Part shown: piece after piece, positions 1-5,780 of the stretch
Layout of the letters: every line of letters starts with the position of its first letter
Numbering within the stretch: the stretch's first letter is position 1
Source of the DNA: Nitrososphaerota archaeon
Lineage (GTDB): Archaea; Thermoproteota; Nitrososphaeria; Nitrososphaerales; Gagatemarchaeaceae
Reading direction: 5' to 3'
Length of the DNA: 5,835 nt
NCBI GenBank assembly: GCA_003135575.1
Contig: PLCG01000016.1
Span: 16,460 to 22,294, forward strand
Position numbers and translations under genes: made by a program
Notes under the pieces: model-generated
Databases searched by the model: none
What the model saw: the letters and a program-made list of their open reading frames with translations, nothing else
Told to the model about the DNA's origin: nothing

Positions 1-2446
1 AGACCGAGAGCGAGAGGACGGACGTCGACGAAGATCGCTCCCTCGAGCCGAGGGCCATCCCCGTGATCGAGGACGAGGAGGAGAAGAGGAGGTCGTAGAG
101 CGGGCCGCTCGTGCGCTGTTGCGAGCTCGCGACGAGGACGGTGGTGTCTGCGTTGGGCTCGAGCGTGAGCGTCTCGACAGAGAGGGGCGGTATCGAGACG
201 GTGAGCGGTCCTGAGCCGCTGGTCAGAAGCACCTTCCCTGGATTTTCGTTTATCGACTCTGTGACGAGGAGCGGGGCGCTTGACGTTGGAGAGAGCCCGA
301 ACGGGAACGAGCCCGACTCGGTCTTCCCGGGCCCGGCCATGTTGGCCAAGACGATCTCCTGGCGGCCGTCCGGGAGCTGGTATTGGCCTCGCGCGATCGC
401 CGGCGCGACCTGGTTCCTCACATATACCGGCGAGCCGACGTAGAGGGTCGAGTCCGTCTGGAAGACAGGGAGAGGCGGCGTGGTGCCGTAGGTGAGGAAC
501 TGCTTGGCGGCCTGCCGCGCGTGGACCACGGTCTGGATGACGCTTCTCGACTCGTTCGTGAACCACCAGGTGCTCAGCGGGGCGGTGGCTGTCGAGACGC
601 CAGGGACGTACCCGTTCGCCAGCGACTCCGCTATGCCGTGGAGGAAGGAGCCTTCTGCGTACCCCGGGGCGCCGAACGGGAACAGGTACGTGGAGTACTG
701 GAGCGCGTAGCCGTGATAGACGTACGCGAAGATAGGGGCGCTGAAGCCGAGGGGGTAGAGGTTCTCGAAGTTGTATCGGTTGTCGTAGCTCTGGAAGATG
801 TCGATGTCCCTGATGTAGACCTCGTTCACGTTCTCAGAGGAGAGGGTGGCGACAGGGTTGACATGCCTCATGTCCGCTCGGACTGTCTCGAGAAGATTGC
901 TCTCCGCCTGCCACCACCAAGAGCCGCCTCCCGGGGCGTGGCCGTGGGTCGTCGACATGTCGAGGACCGGAGGGGCGACGGTGTTCTGGTCGAGGAAGAC
1001 CCCGTCAGCGCCGTAGTCGCGCACGGCGGCGGTCGTGACGTTGACCATGGTGTCCACCCACCAAGATGTCGTGGGAGAGGGGATCCCTCCGACGAGGGTC
1101 CCGTTGTCGTAGTAGAGCAGGTAGGGGGCGCCATTCGGGTCGATCGTAAGATAGGGCAAGCTCTTGTTGTAGGTCGGGGTCGTCCTGTCGACCATCATCC
1201 CGTTGAAGTAGAGCATCACCTTGATCCCCTGGGCGTGTGTCGCGTTGATGGCCTGCTTGAAGGCCTGGGTGCCGTCACGAGGCGGGTAGTACTCAGGGTA
1301 GCCGCTGTCGAAGCCGTCCTTGTTCCACCCCGTCCAATACAGCATCAATGATGCGTTGGGAAGGACCTGCCTGACCTGACTCGTGTAGTTGCCCATCTGG
1401 GATGATGGCGTCCCCGTCAGGTAGACCTTGTCGGTCGTCTGGTTGGTCGCGTACTCCTCCGTACCCCAGACAAAGTCGAGGCCCTTCACCCAGGAGGGGA
1501 CGTCCGCCCTCTGCGAGAGGAGGCCTCTGGAGACATACCATTGCTTGGTTGCCCAGTCCTTGTAGACCTGGGCGCCCGCCGACCAGTCGGAGCCGACGAC
1601 GCCTTCGAGCATCACGAAGTAGCCCATCTGGTAGCTGTTGCCCGGGACGATGTTAGCCGCGTACTGATACCAGTCGAGGCTGTAGGCGGAGGAGGAAGCG
1701 TTGAGCAGCTCCAGGCCCTTGTAGTTGCTCTGGGAGTCGTGCATCCCTAGGTAGATGCCCCCCTTGTCCTGCTCGTAGAAGTACAGAAACTGCATGCTAA
1801 GGGTACCCGGGTACTCGTAGATCATCGGGTCCTTCAAGACCGAGGTCGTGACGTTCTTGATGACGTATCCCTCCCTTTCAGGGATCGAGAGGAGATCGTC
1901 GAGGGAGCTCGCGCCCATGCTATGGATACCTCCGATGTAGGGGAATATCACGCGCCTGATCTCGACGCTTGGGTCGAGGTTGGTGACGTTGAGCTTCATC
2001 CCGATGAAGCCGTCGTCCCTCGCCACGACCAGGGCGCTGGCATTGTAGCGGCCGGAGATCTGCCACGTCATGGTCAGCTCCGACGAGTTGGCTGTCTGCG
2101 CGATGGAGTAGGCGAACCTGTCGGAATGAGAGCTGTCCACGATCCTGTCGAACGAGTCGACGCTCCAGAGATAGTTGGTGACCCTCGGGTCCAGCTTCAG
2201 GTACTGGCCGGTGAGGTCGTTGGTGACGTTGAGGATTGCCCCCTTCTCCGCGATGCCGAAGACCAGGGACGAGGTCTGCGTCTTGACGACAAGCTCGTCT
2301 CCTGCGACATAGACCTGGTGTCCCCCAGAGAGGAGGGGAGCCGAGGCACCGAGCCTTTGCGCCCCTGGGAGGGAGACGAGCGGCACCGTCAGTAGGAGCG
2401 CGAAGAGGATCGACGGCATGAGACGGCGGGCGCCCTGCGGACGCAC
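1..2446 (-). CDS. Secreted DUF6259-like (glycoside-hydrolase-like) protein, C-terminus beyond left edge
   Basis: The frame stays open from GTG at 2446 to the left edge (815 codons seen, no stop), so the gene is partial. The N-terminus has a basic n-region (RPQGARR) and a hydrophobic core (about residues 10-28), read as a Sec signal. The usual layout of the DUF6259 family, recalled rather than searched, fits: an N-terminal beta-sandwich (about 45-285) with MHDS at 235-238, the linker-like VYKDWATKQW around 294-303, then a TIM-barrel-like part (about 310-640) with YWTGWNKDGFD from 370, YGADGVFLDQN at 478-488 and SSENVNE at 536-542, and a C-terminal beta region. D486 and E538 are candidate catalytic acids (inference). 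I count 14 N-glycosylation sequons and no cysteine. The likely role is extracellular glycan hydrolysis or binding; the substrate is unknown. GTG 2446 is preferred because it keeps the basic n-region and lies about 27 bases from a TATA-like box; ATG 2419 is the alternative. Confidence 0.
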   Translation of the reverse strand, partial: MRPQGARRLMPSILFALLLTVPLVSLPGAQRLGASAPLLSGGHQVYVAGDELVVKTQTSSLVFGIAEKGAILNVTNDLTGQYLKLDPRVTNYLWSVDSFDRIVDSSHSDRFAYSIAQTANSSELTMTWQISGRYNASALVVARDDGFIGMKLNVTNLDPSVEIRRVIFPYIGGIHSMGASSLDDLLSIPEREGYVIKNVTTSVLKDPMIYEYPGTLSMQFLYFYEQDKGGIYLGMHDSQSNYKGLELLNASSSAYSLDWYQYAANIVPGNSYQMGYFVMLEGVVGSDWSAGAQVYKDWATKQWYVSRGLLSQRADVPSWVKGLDFVWGTEEYATNQTTDKVYLTGTPSSQMGNYTSQVRQVLPNASLMLYWTGWNKDGFDSGYPEYYPPRDGTQAFKQAINATHAQGIKVMLYFNGMMVDRTTPTYNKSLPYLTIDPNGAPYLLYYDNGTLVGGIPSPTTSWWVDTMVNVTTAAVRDYGADGVFLDQNTVAPPVLDMSTTHGHAPGGGSWWWQAESNLLETVRADMRHVNPVATLSSENVNEVYIRDIDIFQSYDNRYNFENLYPLGFSAPIFAYVYHGYALQYSTYLFPFGAPGYAEGSFLHGIAESLANGYVPGVSTATAPLSTWWFTNESRSVIQTVVHARQAAKQFLTYGTTPPLPVFQTDSTLYVGSPVYVRNQVAPAIARGQYQLPDGRQEIVLANMAGPGKTESGSFPFGLSPTSSAPLLVTESINENPGKVLLTSGSGPLTVSIPPLSVETLTLEPNADTTVLVASSQQRTSGPLYDLLFSSSSSITGMALGSRERSSSTSVLSLSV

Positions 2447-2470
2447 ACGGCTCCATTGCTTCCCCCTGTC

Positions 2471-2476
2471 TTAAAA
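2471..2476 (-). promoter_or_regulatory. TATA-like box of the DUF6259-like gene
   Basis: Read on the minus strand this is TTTTAA within CTTTTAAGA. Its centre is about 27 bases upstream of the GTG at 2446, the archaeal TATA-to-transcription-start distance, which suggests a nearly leaderless mRNA. An in-frame stop at 2471-2473 limits the gene to this side. The box is close to palindromic (CTTAAAAG on the plus strand), so it might also serve the divergent gene. Confidence 0.5.
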
Positions 2477-2530
2477 GAATGCGAGCCTCGATCTTTGGGA
2501 GCGCCGTCGATCGTAGCGGTGCGGCGTCGG

Positions 2531-2544
2531 CATAATCTTCATAC
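2531..2544 (+). promoter_or_regulatory. Weak AT-rich promoter candidate for the LEA-like gene
   Basis: CATAATCTTCATAC is the only AT-rich patch close upstream of the GTG at 2576 in an otherwise GC-rich stretch. A box centred near 2541 would place the transcription start near 2568, a leader of about 8 bases. The match to an archaeal TATA box is poor, and the shared box at 2471-2476 is an alternative with a longer leader. Confidence 0.25.
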
Positions 2545-2575
2545 GGCGGCACCCCGTTTCATCACCGACAATCTC

Positions 2576-3115
2576 GTGAGCTCACCGGCAAGCGCAGGCG
2601 AGGCGCCAGACGCGGTAACTCCAGTCGAACACCCGTCGACACCTCGAGACAGGCGAAGCGTGTTGGCGGTCGTGTTCGTCGTGCTCATTGTGGTCGTTGC
2701 GGTCGCGGCCGGGGTCTACTACGAGACCGGCGCGGCGCAGCAAAAGCCTGGGCCTGTCGAGGTCTCGTTTGTCGGAGTGGGCCTGATCCCATCCGACGCC
2801 ATGAACGTGGTCATCCAGCTCGCGCTCGGGATCCACAACCACGAGGCCGGCGGCATCACGTTCTACGGGATACTATACACTCTCTACGGGAACGAGCTGA
2901 CCCTCGACGCCGGATACATCCGGCAGAACCAGCCCGTGGCCTCGGGCGCGGTCTTCGTGCTCAACAACACCTACAGGGCAGAGTTGAGCGACACCACGCT
3001 GCAGCAGGTCAACAAGGACACGAGCATGTCGTGGAGGATCGCGGGGACGGTCGACTTTGGGACCGCGGCGGGGAACCAGACCACCCCCTTCACCGTGACC
3101 TTCCAGACTCAGTAA
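2576..3115 (+). CDS. Single-pass membrane protein with LEA14/WHy-like extracellular domain
   Basis: This 179-residue protein has a short Pro/Ala-rich N-terminus, a basic patch (RDRR, 24-27), one strong membrane helix (about 28-49) and an outside domain of about 120 residues. That domain reads like the LEA type-2/WHy beta fold: an IHNHEAGGITFYGILYTLYG stretch (86-105) in place of the family's NPN-plus-strand signature, alternating beta strands, and a late SWRIAGTVDFG strand (152-162). LEA14-like domains are often linked to stress tolerance or membrane-associated roles in archaea; the exact role here is unknown. Two sequons (N130, N167) fit surface exposure. There is no in-frame ATG before mid-protein. 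GTG 2576 keeps the short n-region before the helix; GTG 2519 would add 19 residues without a recognisable feature. It is divergent from the DUF6259-like gene and 84 bases before the surface-protein gene on the same strand. Confidence 0.7.
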   Translation: MSSPASAGEAPDAVTPVEHPSTPRDRRSVLAVVFVVLIVVVAVAAGVYYETGAAQQKPGPVEVSFVGVGLIPSDAMNVVIQLALGIHNHEAGGITFYGILYTLYGNELTLDAGYIRQNQPVASGAVFVLNNTYRAELSDTTLQQVNKDTSMSWRIAGTVDFGTAAGNQTTPFTVTFQTQ

Positions 3116-3156
3116 CGCAGCGGGAAGGTTGTCCAAAACACGACGATTAATCCATA

Positions 3157-3170
3157 AACTTATACTATAT
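3157..3170 (+). promoter_or_regulatory. TATA-like box of the surface-protein gene
   Basis: An AT-rich run (AAACTTATACTATAT, 3156-3170) stands out from the GC-rich surroundings. With the box centred near 3163 the transcription start falls near 3189, giving an 11-base leader to ATG 3200, or a leaderless start at the in-frame TTG 3188. It suggests the surface gene has its own promoter rather than depending only on the LEA-like gene upstream. Confidence 0.55.
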
Positions 3171-3199
3171 GCCATTAGGTTCCCTAGTTGACGAGCGAA

Positions 3200-4486
3200 A
3201 TGCCGTTGAGCAAAGCACTGCGAAATGCCCCTATGTTGTTGTTAATCACACTCTCGTTAGCGTTCATTGTCGCGCCGGCCTTTGCGGCGACCCCCTACCA
3301 GGTCACGGTCCTGACGGACATGCCTTCCTATGTCGCGGCCCAACAGATCATGATCAGCGGGACGGTGTCGCCCACCCCGGGAGCCAATACCGCCGTCGTC
3401 GTCACCATACGGGCTCCTGACAACAAGACCGTCGATGCATCCGACGATTTGGTGAGCGCCTCCACGGGCGCTTACAACCAGGTCACGGTCGCCGGCGGCA
3501 CGACAAACTGGATCGCAGGCACCTACACCGTGAACGCCACTTGGGGCGGCTACGGCAGCACGGCTAATGCGGTGACCACGTTCAAGTATTCGCCAAGTGC
3601 GACGAAGACCACCACCACGACAGCGGTGGCCTGTACCCCCTCGTCAATCGCGATTGGCGCGACCTCTTCATGCAAGGCTACCGTGACGGGCGCCACGGGG
3701 ACCATCACGGGAGAGACCGTGACCTTCTCGCTTCAATCAGGTTCAGGGACGGTGACGCTTCCCTCGACACCCACATGCGCAATTGCCGCCGGAGGCGCTT
3801 GTTCGGTTTCGGTCACAGGGGCCGGCGCAGGCAGCGCGACGGTGAAGGCGTCCTACCCTGGTGACTCGGGCAACGCTGCGAGCTCTGGTACCGGCAGCCT
3901 GACCGTCCTTGCAGCTATCGCGACGACCACGACGAACGTCAGTTGTGCTCCGGCCGCGGTTGCTGTGGGTGCGACCACCACTTGCACCGTGACCGTGTCA
4001 GGAACGACCGGATCCGTCGCCGGGACGACGGTCACTCTCTCGGTGGCGTCCGGGAGCACAGGAAAGGTCACCGTGCCGCTGCCTGCCACTTGTAATCTCT
4101 CTGCCTCCGGGACATGCGCGATTATCGTGACCGGGGCCGGCGCGGGGAGCGTGACGGTGAGCGTATCATATCCTGGCGATTCTAACAACGCAGCTAGCGC
4201 GGGAAGCGCCACATTCACGGTCCAAGCCGGAACGACCACGACGACAACCACTCCGCCCACCACTACCACCACGAGCCCCACGACAACGACCACGACGACA
4301 TCCTCTTCGCCCAGCACGACCTCGTCGAGCAGCACGTCGACTAGCGAGTCGAGCTCTGCCGGGGGCGGCCTAGGTTCCCTCACCCTTCCGATCGTCGGAG
4401 TGATCGTAGTCGTCCTCGCAGCCGTCGGCGTCGTAGTGTGGAGACGGAAGGTCGCAGCAGACTACGGAAAGTCGGCGCCTCGCTGA
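3200..4486 (+). CDS. Stalked cell-surface protein with tandem Ig-like repeats and C-terminal membrane anchor
   Basis: A 428-residue exported protein. Residues 1-29 form a signal peptide (basic start, LLLITLSLAFIV core, AFA-A cleavage-like site). Residues about 30-133 are a beta domain like those in archaeal surface proteins (TDMPSYVAAQQIMISGTVSP). Two tandem bacterial-Ig-like repeats follow (about 138-240 and 242-342), sharing VTGAGAGS and SYPGDS, each with four cysteines at matching positions (145, 158, 193, 201 and 249, 262, 298, 306). Residues about 345-385 are a Thr/Ser-rich, probably O-glycosylated stalk; residues about 391-414 a membrane helix followed by WRRK, leaving a short cytoplasmic tail. 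It is probably an adhesin or binding protein on the cell surface; the ligand is unknown. ATG 3200 is chosen for its intact signal peptide; in-frame TTG 3188 would add four residues. No clear Shine-Dalgarno site is present. Confidence 0.8.
   Translation: MPLSKALRNAPMLLLITLSLAFIVAPAFAATPYQVTVLTDMPSYVAAQQIMISGTVSPTPGANTAVVVTIRAPDNKTVDASDDLVSASTGAYNQVTVAGGTTNWIAGTYTVNATWGGYGSTANAVTTFKYSPSATKTTTTTAVACTPSSIAIGATSSCKATVTGATGTITGETVTFSLQSGSGTVTLPSTPTCAIAAGGACSVSVTGAGAGSATVKASYPGDSGNAASSGTGSLTVLAAIATTTTNVSCAPAAVAVGATTTCTVTVSGTTGSVAGTTVTLSVASGSTGKVTVPLPATCNLSASGTCAIIVTGAGAGSVTVSVSYPGDSNNAASAGSATFTVQAGTTTTTTTPPTTTTTSPTTTTTTTSSSPSTTSSSSTSTSESSSAGGGLGSLTLPIVGVIVVVLAAVGVVVWRRKVAADYGKSAPR
3611..3919 (+). 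repeat. Ig-like protein repeat, copy 1
   Basis: First of two tandem coding repeats, aligned with copy 2 at an offset of 104 residues. It begins with a Thr run, carries four cysteines spaced 13, 35 and 8 residues apart, and ends in a GDSGNAAS-type strand and a TVL strand. The DNA has diverged more than the protein, so this is an old duplication rather than a recent one. Confidence 0.7.
3923..4225 (+). repeat. Ig-like protein repeat, copy 2
   Basis: Second tandem repeat, with cysteine spacing 13, 36 and 8, almost that of copy 1. The VTGAGAGS and SYPGDS motifs are kept, with S/T and A/V swaps elsewhere. The kept spacing suggests two disulfides per repeat (inference). Confidence 0.7.
4232..4354 (+). 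repeat. Thr/Ser-rich low-complexity stalk coding region
   Basis: An imperfect run of ACN threonine codons, then serine codons, with a few prolines. It codes for a wall- or glycan-spanning stalk between the Ig repeats and the membrane anchor. Such runs can slip and vary in length between strains. Confidence 0.7.
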
Positions 4487-4522
4487 TCTTCTGGATTCGT
4501 CCGCCAAAATCATTTAGCTCTC

Positions 4523-4527
4523 GGAGG
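4523..4527 (+). promoter_or_regulatory. Shine-Dalgarno-like GGAGG before the VOC gene
   Basis: GGAGG lies four bases before GTG 4532 and sixteen before ATG 4544, so it favours the GTG. An AT-rich patch at 4505-4515 (AAAATCATTTAG) could be a TATA box, but its predicted transcription start (about 4532-4536) would leave the GGAGG out of the message, so box and site cannot both be used as described. Confidence 0.4.
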
Positions 4528-4531
4528 ACGA

Positions 4532-4927
4532 GTGACCAGCGGGATGAAGTACCGTTTCTACTACGCCGGTATCAGGGTCAGGGACCTGAAAAAATCGCTC
4601 GACTTTTACACAAAGGCCTTGGGGATGAAGGTCGTCAACAAGGGGACCATGCCCCACGGCGGCAAGTTCGTCCAGCTCAGGGGCAAGGGGTCGAAGCAGA
4701 CCCTCGAGCTCAACTGGTATCCGCTGGGGAGCAAATTCTTCACGGAGTACACCTCTGGAGAGGAGATGGACCATCTCGCTTTCGTAGTCAAGGACGCTGC
4801 GAAAGCGCATAAGGAGCTCATCTCGAAGGGGGCGACTTCGGCCGTCTCGCCAAAAGAGTCGAAAGGGACCGAGGTCTACGTGAAAGACCCCGACGGGATA
4901 TGGATAGAGCTCCTATCGTCAGGCTGA
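4532..4927 (+). CDS. Glyoxalase/VOC-fold metalloprotein
   Basis: A 131-residue protein of the vicinal-oxygen-chelate superfamily, the usual length for a one-domain member, with two beta-alpha-beta-beta-beta modules. Module 1 has IRVRDLKKSLDFYTKALGM (14-32), typical of glyoxalase I. Module 2 has the HLAFVVKD strand and ends in VKDPDGIWIEL (117-127). Compared by eye with glyoxalase I, three metal ligands are present (E59, H81, E126), but the first histidine is replaced by Y11. The protein may therefore be a glyoxalase with an altered site or another VOC enzyme such as a dioxygenase or epimerase; the substrate cannot be read from sequence. It is cytosolic, with no signal. It follows the surface gene by 45 bases on the same strand and overlaps the convergent glutaredoxin-like gene. 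The start is GTG 4532 (near GGAGG) or ATG 4544. Confidence 0.85.
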   Translation: MTSGMKYRFYYAGIRVRDLKKSLDFYTKALGMKVVNKGTMPHGGKFVQLRGKGSKQTLELNWYPLGSKFFTEYTSGEEMDHLAFVVKDAAKAHKELISKGATSAVSPKESKGTEVYVKDPDGIWIELLSSG

Positions 4928-5200
4928 TACCGCGGTCGAGTCATACGCCTGGAGGAGCTGCTCCAGCATGATGGTGTAGCCAGCCTCTCCGCCTATGTGC
5001 CTCGCGTCGAATGCGTCCTTCCCGTCGATAAGCACTGCCGGGATGGTGAGCCAGTACTTGTCGTGAATCTTGGGGTCGTCGTTGATGTCCACGACCCTGA
5101 CCTCGAAGTCGTGCCGGGACGAGAGCGAGTTGAGCGTCGAGATGACCTTCTCGCAGAGGTGGCAGCCTTTCTTCGAGACCACCGTCACGACCTTATGCAT
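4919..5200 (-). CDS. Glutaredoxin-like thiol-disulfide protein (DUF836-like)
   Basis: A 93-residue thioredoxin-fold protein. After the first strand (KVVTVVSK) comes the redox motif CHLC (C13, C16) at the start of helix 1, then a VRVVDINDDP strand (35-43), and TIPAV with a probable cis-proline (P54) before the VLIDG strand. This pattern matches the small glutaredoxin-like DUF836 family, where the CxxC pair exchanges disulfides; the partner is unknown. It is cytosolic. It is convergent with the VOC gene, the stop codons lying within a 9-base overlap, and 70 bases downstream of the MIT-like gene on the same strand. A TATA-like box about 30 bases upstream suggests its own nearly leaderless transcript, though read-through from the MIT-like gene is possible. 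Confidence 0.85.
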   Translation of the reverse strand: MHKVVTVVSKKGCHLCEKVISTLNSLSSRHDFEVRVVDINDDPKIHDKYWLTIPAVLIDGKDAFDARHIGGEAGYTIMLEQLLQAYDSTAVSA

Positions 5201-5224
5201 CGACTGGAACGCAGCCGTGCCTTC

Positions 5225-5234
5225 ATCTATACTT
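5225..5234 (-). promoter_or_regulatory. TATA-like box of the glutaredoxin-like gene
   Basis: On the minus strand AAGTATAGAT lies with its centre about 30 bases before ATG 5200, placing the transcription start about 3 bases ahead of the codon. This fits a leaderless archaeal mRNA and agrees with the lack of a Shine-Dalgarno site. Confidence 0.55.
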
Positions 5235-5270
5235 TCTTCGGGCCGGCGTGCGCCGCGATTACGCTCGAGA

Positions 5271-5588
5271 TCAGGCGGTGGTGCCGCGTTCGGCCGCTTC
5301 TTCGTCCAGTTTCCTCTTCGCTATCAGCACCCTCACCCTCTGCTGGCAGGCGATGGCCCTGTCACTGAAGGCCTTCCAGGGGACGTACTCCTGCTGGCCC
5401 TTCGCCAATATTAGAAGCAGGTCGGCGGCCTGGAGATAGTCGACGATCGCGTCGCCTGTCCGCCCTGCCTTCTCCTTCGATACCGCCTCGTTGACCAGGT
5501 GACCGGCGTACCACTCGACCTTCTTGAGCTTCGAGAGCTGCGCGGGCTGGGTCTGTTGCTGCTTTGGAACTGCCTGTGTCTCTGGCAT
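5271..5588 (-). CDS. Stand-alone MIT-like three-helix protein
   Basis: A 105-residue protein with a Gln/Pro-rich head (1-18), a three-helix core and a charged tail. Helix 1 (about 20-40, YAGHLVNEAVSKEKAG), helix 2 (42-64, GRTGDAIVDYLQAADLLLIL) and helix 3 (68-94, ending AIACQQRVRVLIAKRK) follow the MIT (microtubule interacting and transport) pattern of A...E..G...DAI..Y..A...L and a late R...L. MIT domains bind ESCRT-III tails; in archaea of the TACK group one sits at the front of the Vps4-like ATPase CdvC. Here there is no ATPase, so it may be an adaptor or regulator of ESCRT-III/Cdv (inference). A generic TPR-like helical hairpin is the alternative. An in-frame TGA two codons ahead of ATG 5588 fixes the start. 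I see no convincing promoter or ribosome-binding site. Confidence 0.7.
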   Translation of the reverse strand: MPETQAVPKQQQTQPAQLSKLKKVEWYAGHLVNEAVSKEKAGRTGDAIVDYLQAADLLLILAKGQQEYVPWKAFSDRAIACQQRVRVLIAKRKLDEEAAERGTTA

Positions 5589-5716
5589 ACAGGCTCAAGG
5601 CGTCTGCCCTGCCGATAGCCATCTGTGTCAGGTTTCCTCAACAAGAGTGAGAAGTTCTGGTTTGCCGGCTAGGACGATTTCTTTGCTGATGCGACGCCGC
5701 CTTCTCTTTCGGCAAT

Positions 5717-5732
5717 CGGGAGGACGCTCCCG
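5717..5732. repeat. Perfect inverted repeat, possible operator
   Basis: CGGGAG-GACG-CTCCCG is a perfect 6-bp stem with a 4-base loop, lying 8 bases upstream of a TATA-like box. A palindrome here could be a regulator site for the gene to the right, or a hairpin. There is no U-tract after it, so a bacterial-type terminator is not supported. Confidence 0.45.
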
Positions 5733-5740
5733 TTCAGGAA

Positions 5741-5747
5741 TATTAAT
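5741..5747 (+). promoter_or_regulatory. TATA-like box near right edge
   Basis: TATTAAT, preceded by the purine-rich AGGAA (BRE-like), in a GC-rich intergenic region. It predicts a transcription start near 5771, about 10 bases before a TTG with a signal-peptide-like reading. Confidence 0.45.
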
Positions 5748-5780
5748 CTGCCGGGCCATTTGGGCGCGAACGGGATTGGC

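Noticed and set aside
1..40. Possible frameshift in the DUF6259-like gene near the left edge
   Set aside because: A first reading suggested a frame slip, but recounting base by base from 871 to 2 showed an unbroken frame; the slip was a copying error.
383..1351. A 322-codon open frame on the plus strand
   Set aside because: It lies antisense to the DUF6259-like gene, whose protein has clear family motifs throughout. The plus reading is a low-complexity Val/Arg/Asp-rich product, typical of a shadow in GC-rich DNA.
1920..2552. A 210-codon open frame on the minus strand across the start of the DUF6259-like gene
   Set aside because: It is in another frame, is Arg/Pro-rich without domain-like pattern, and crosses the promoter region; the signal peptide and beta-sandwich are in the frame from 2446.
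3853..4383. A 176-codon minus-strand frame with a poly-valine run
   Set aside because: The valine run is the antisense reading of the threonine-codon stalk. The plus-strand protein has a signal peptide, repeats and an anchor in the correct order.
5717..5732. Rho-independent-type terminator
   Set aside because: The stem is short, has no following T-run, and sits in a divergent intergenic region where neither neighbour ends.
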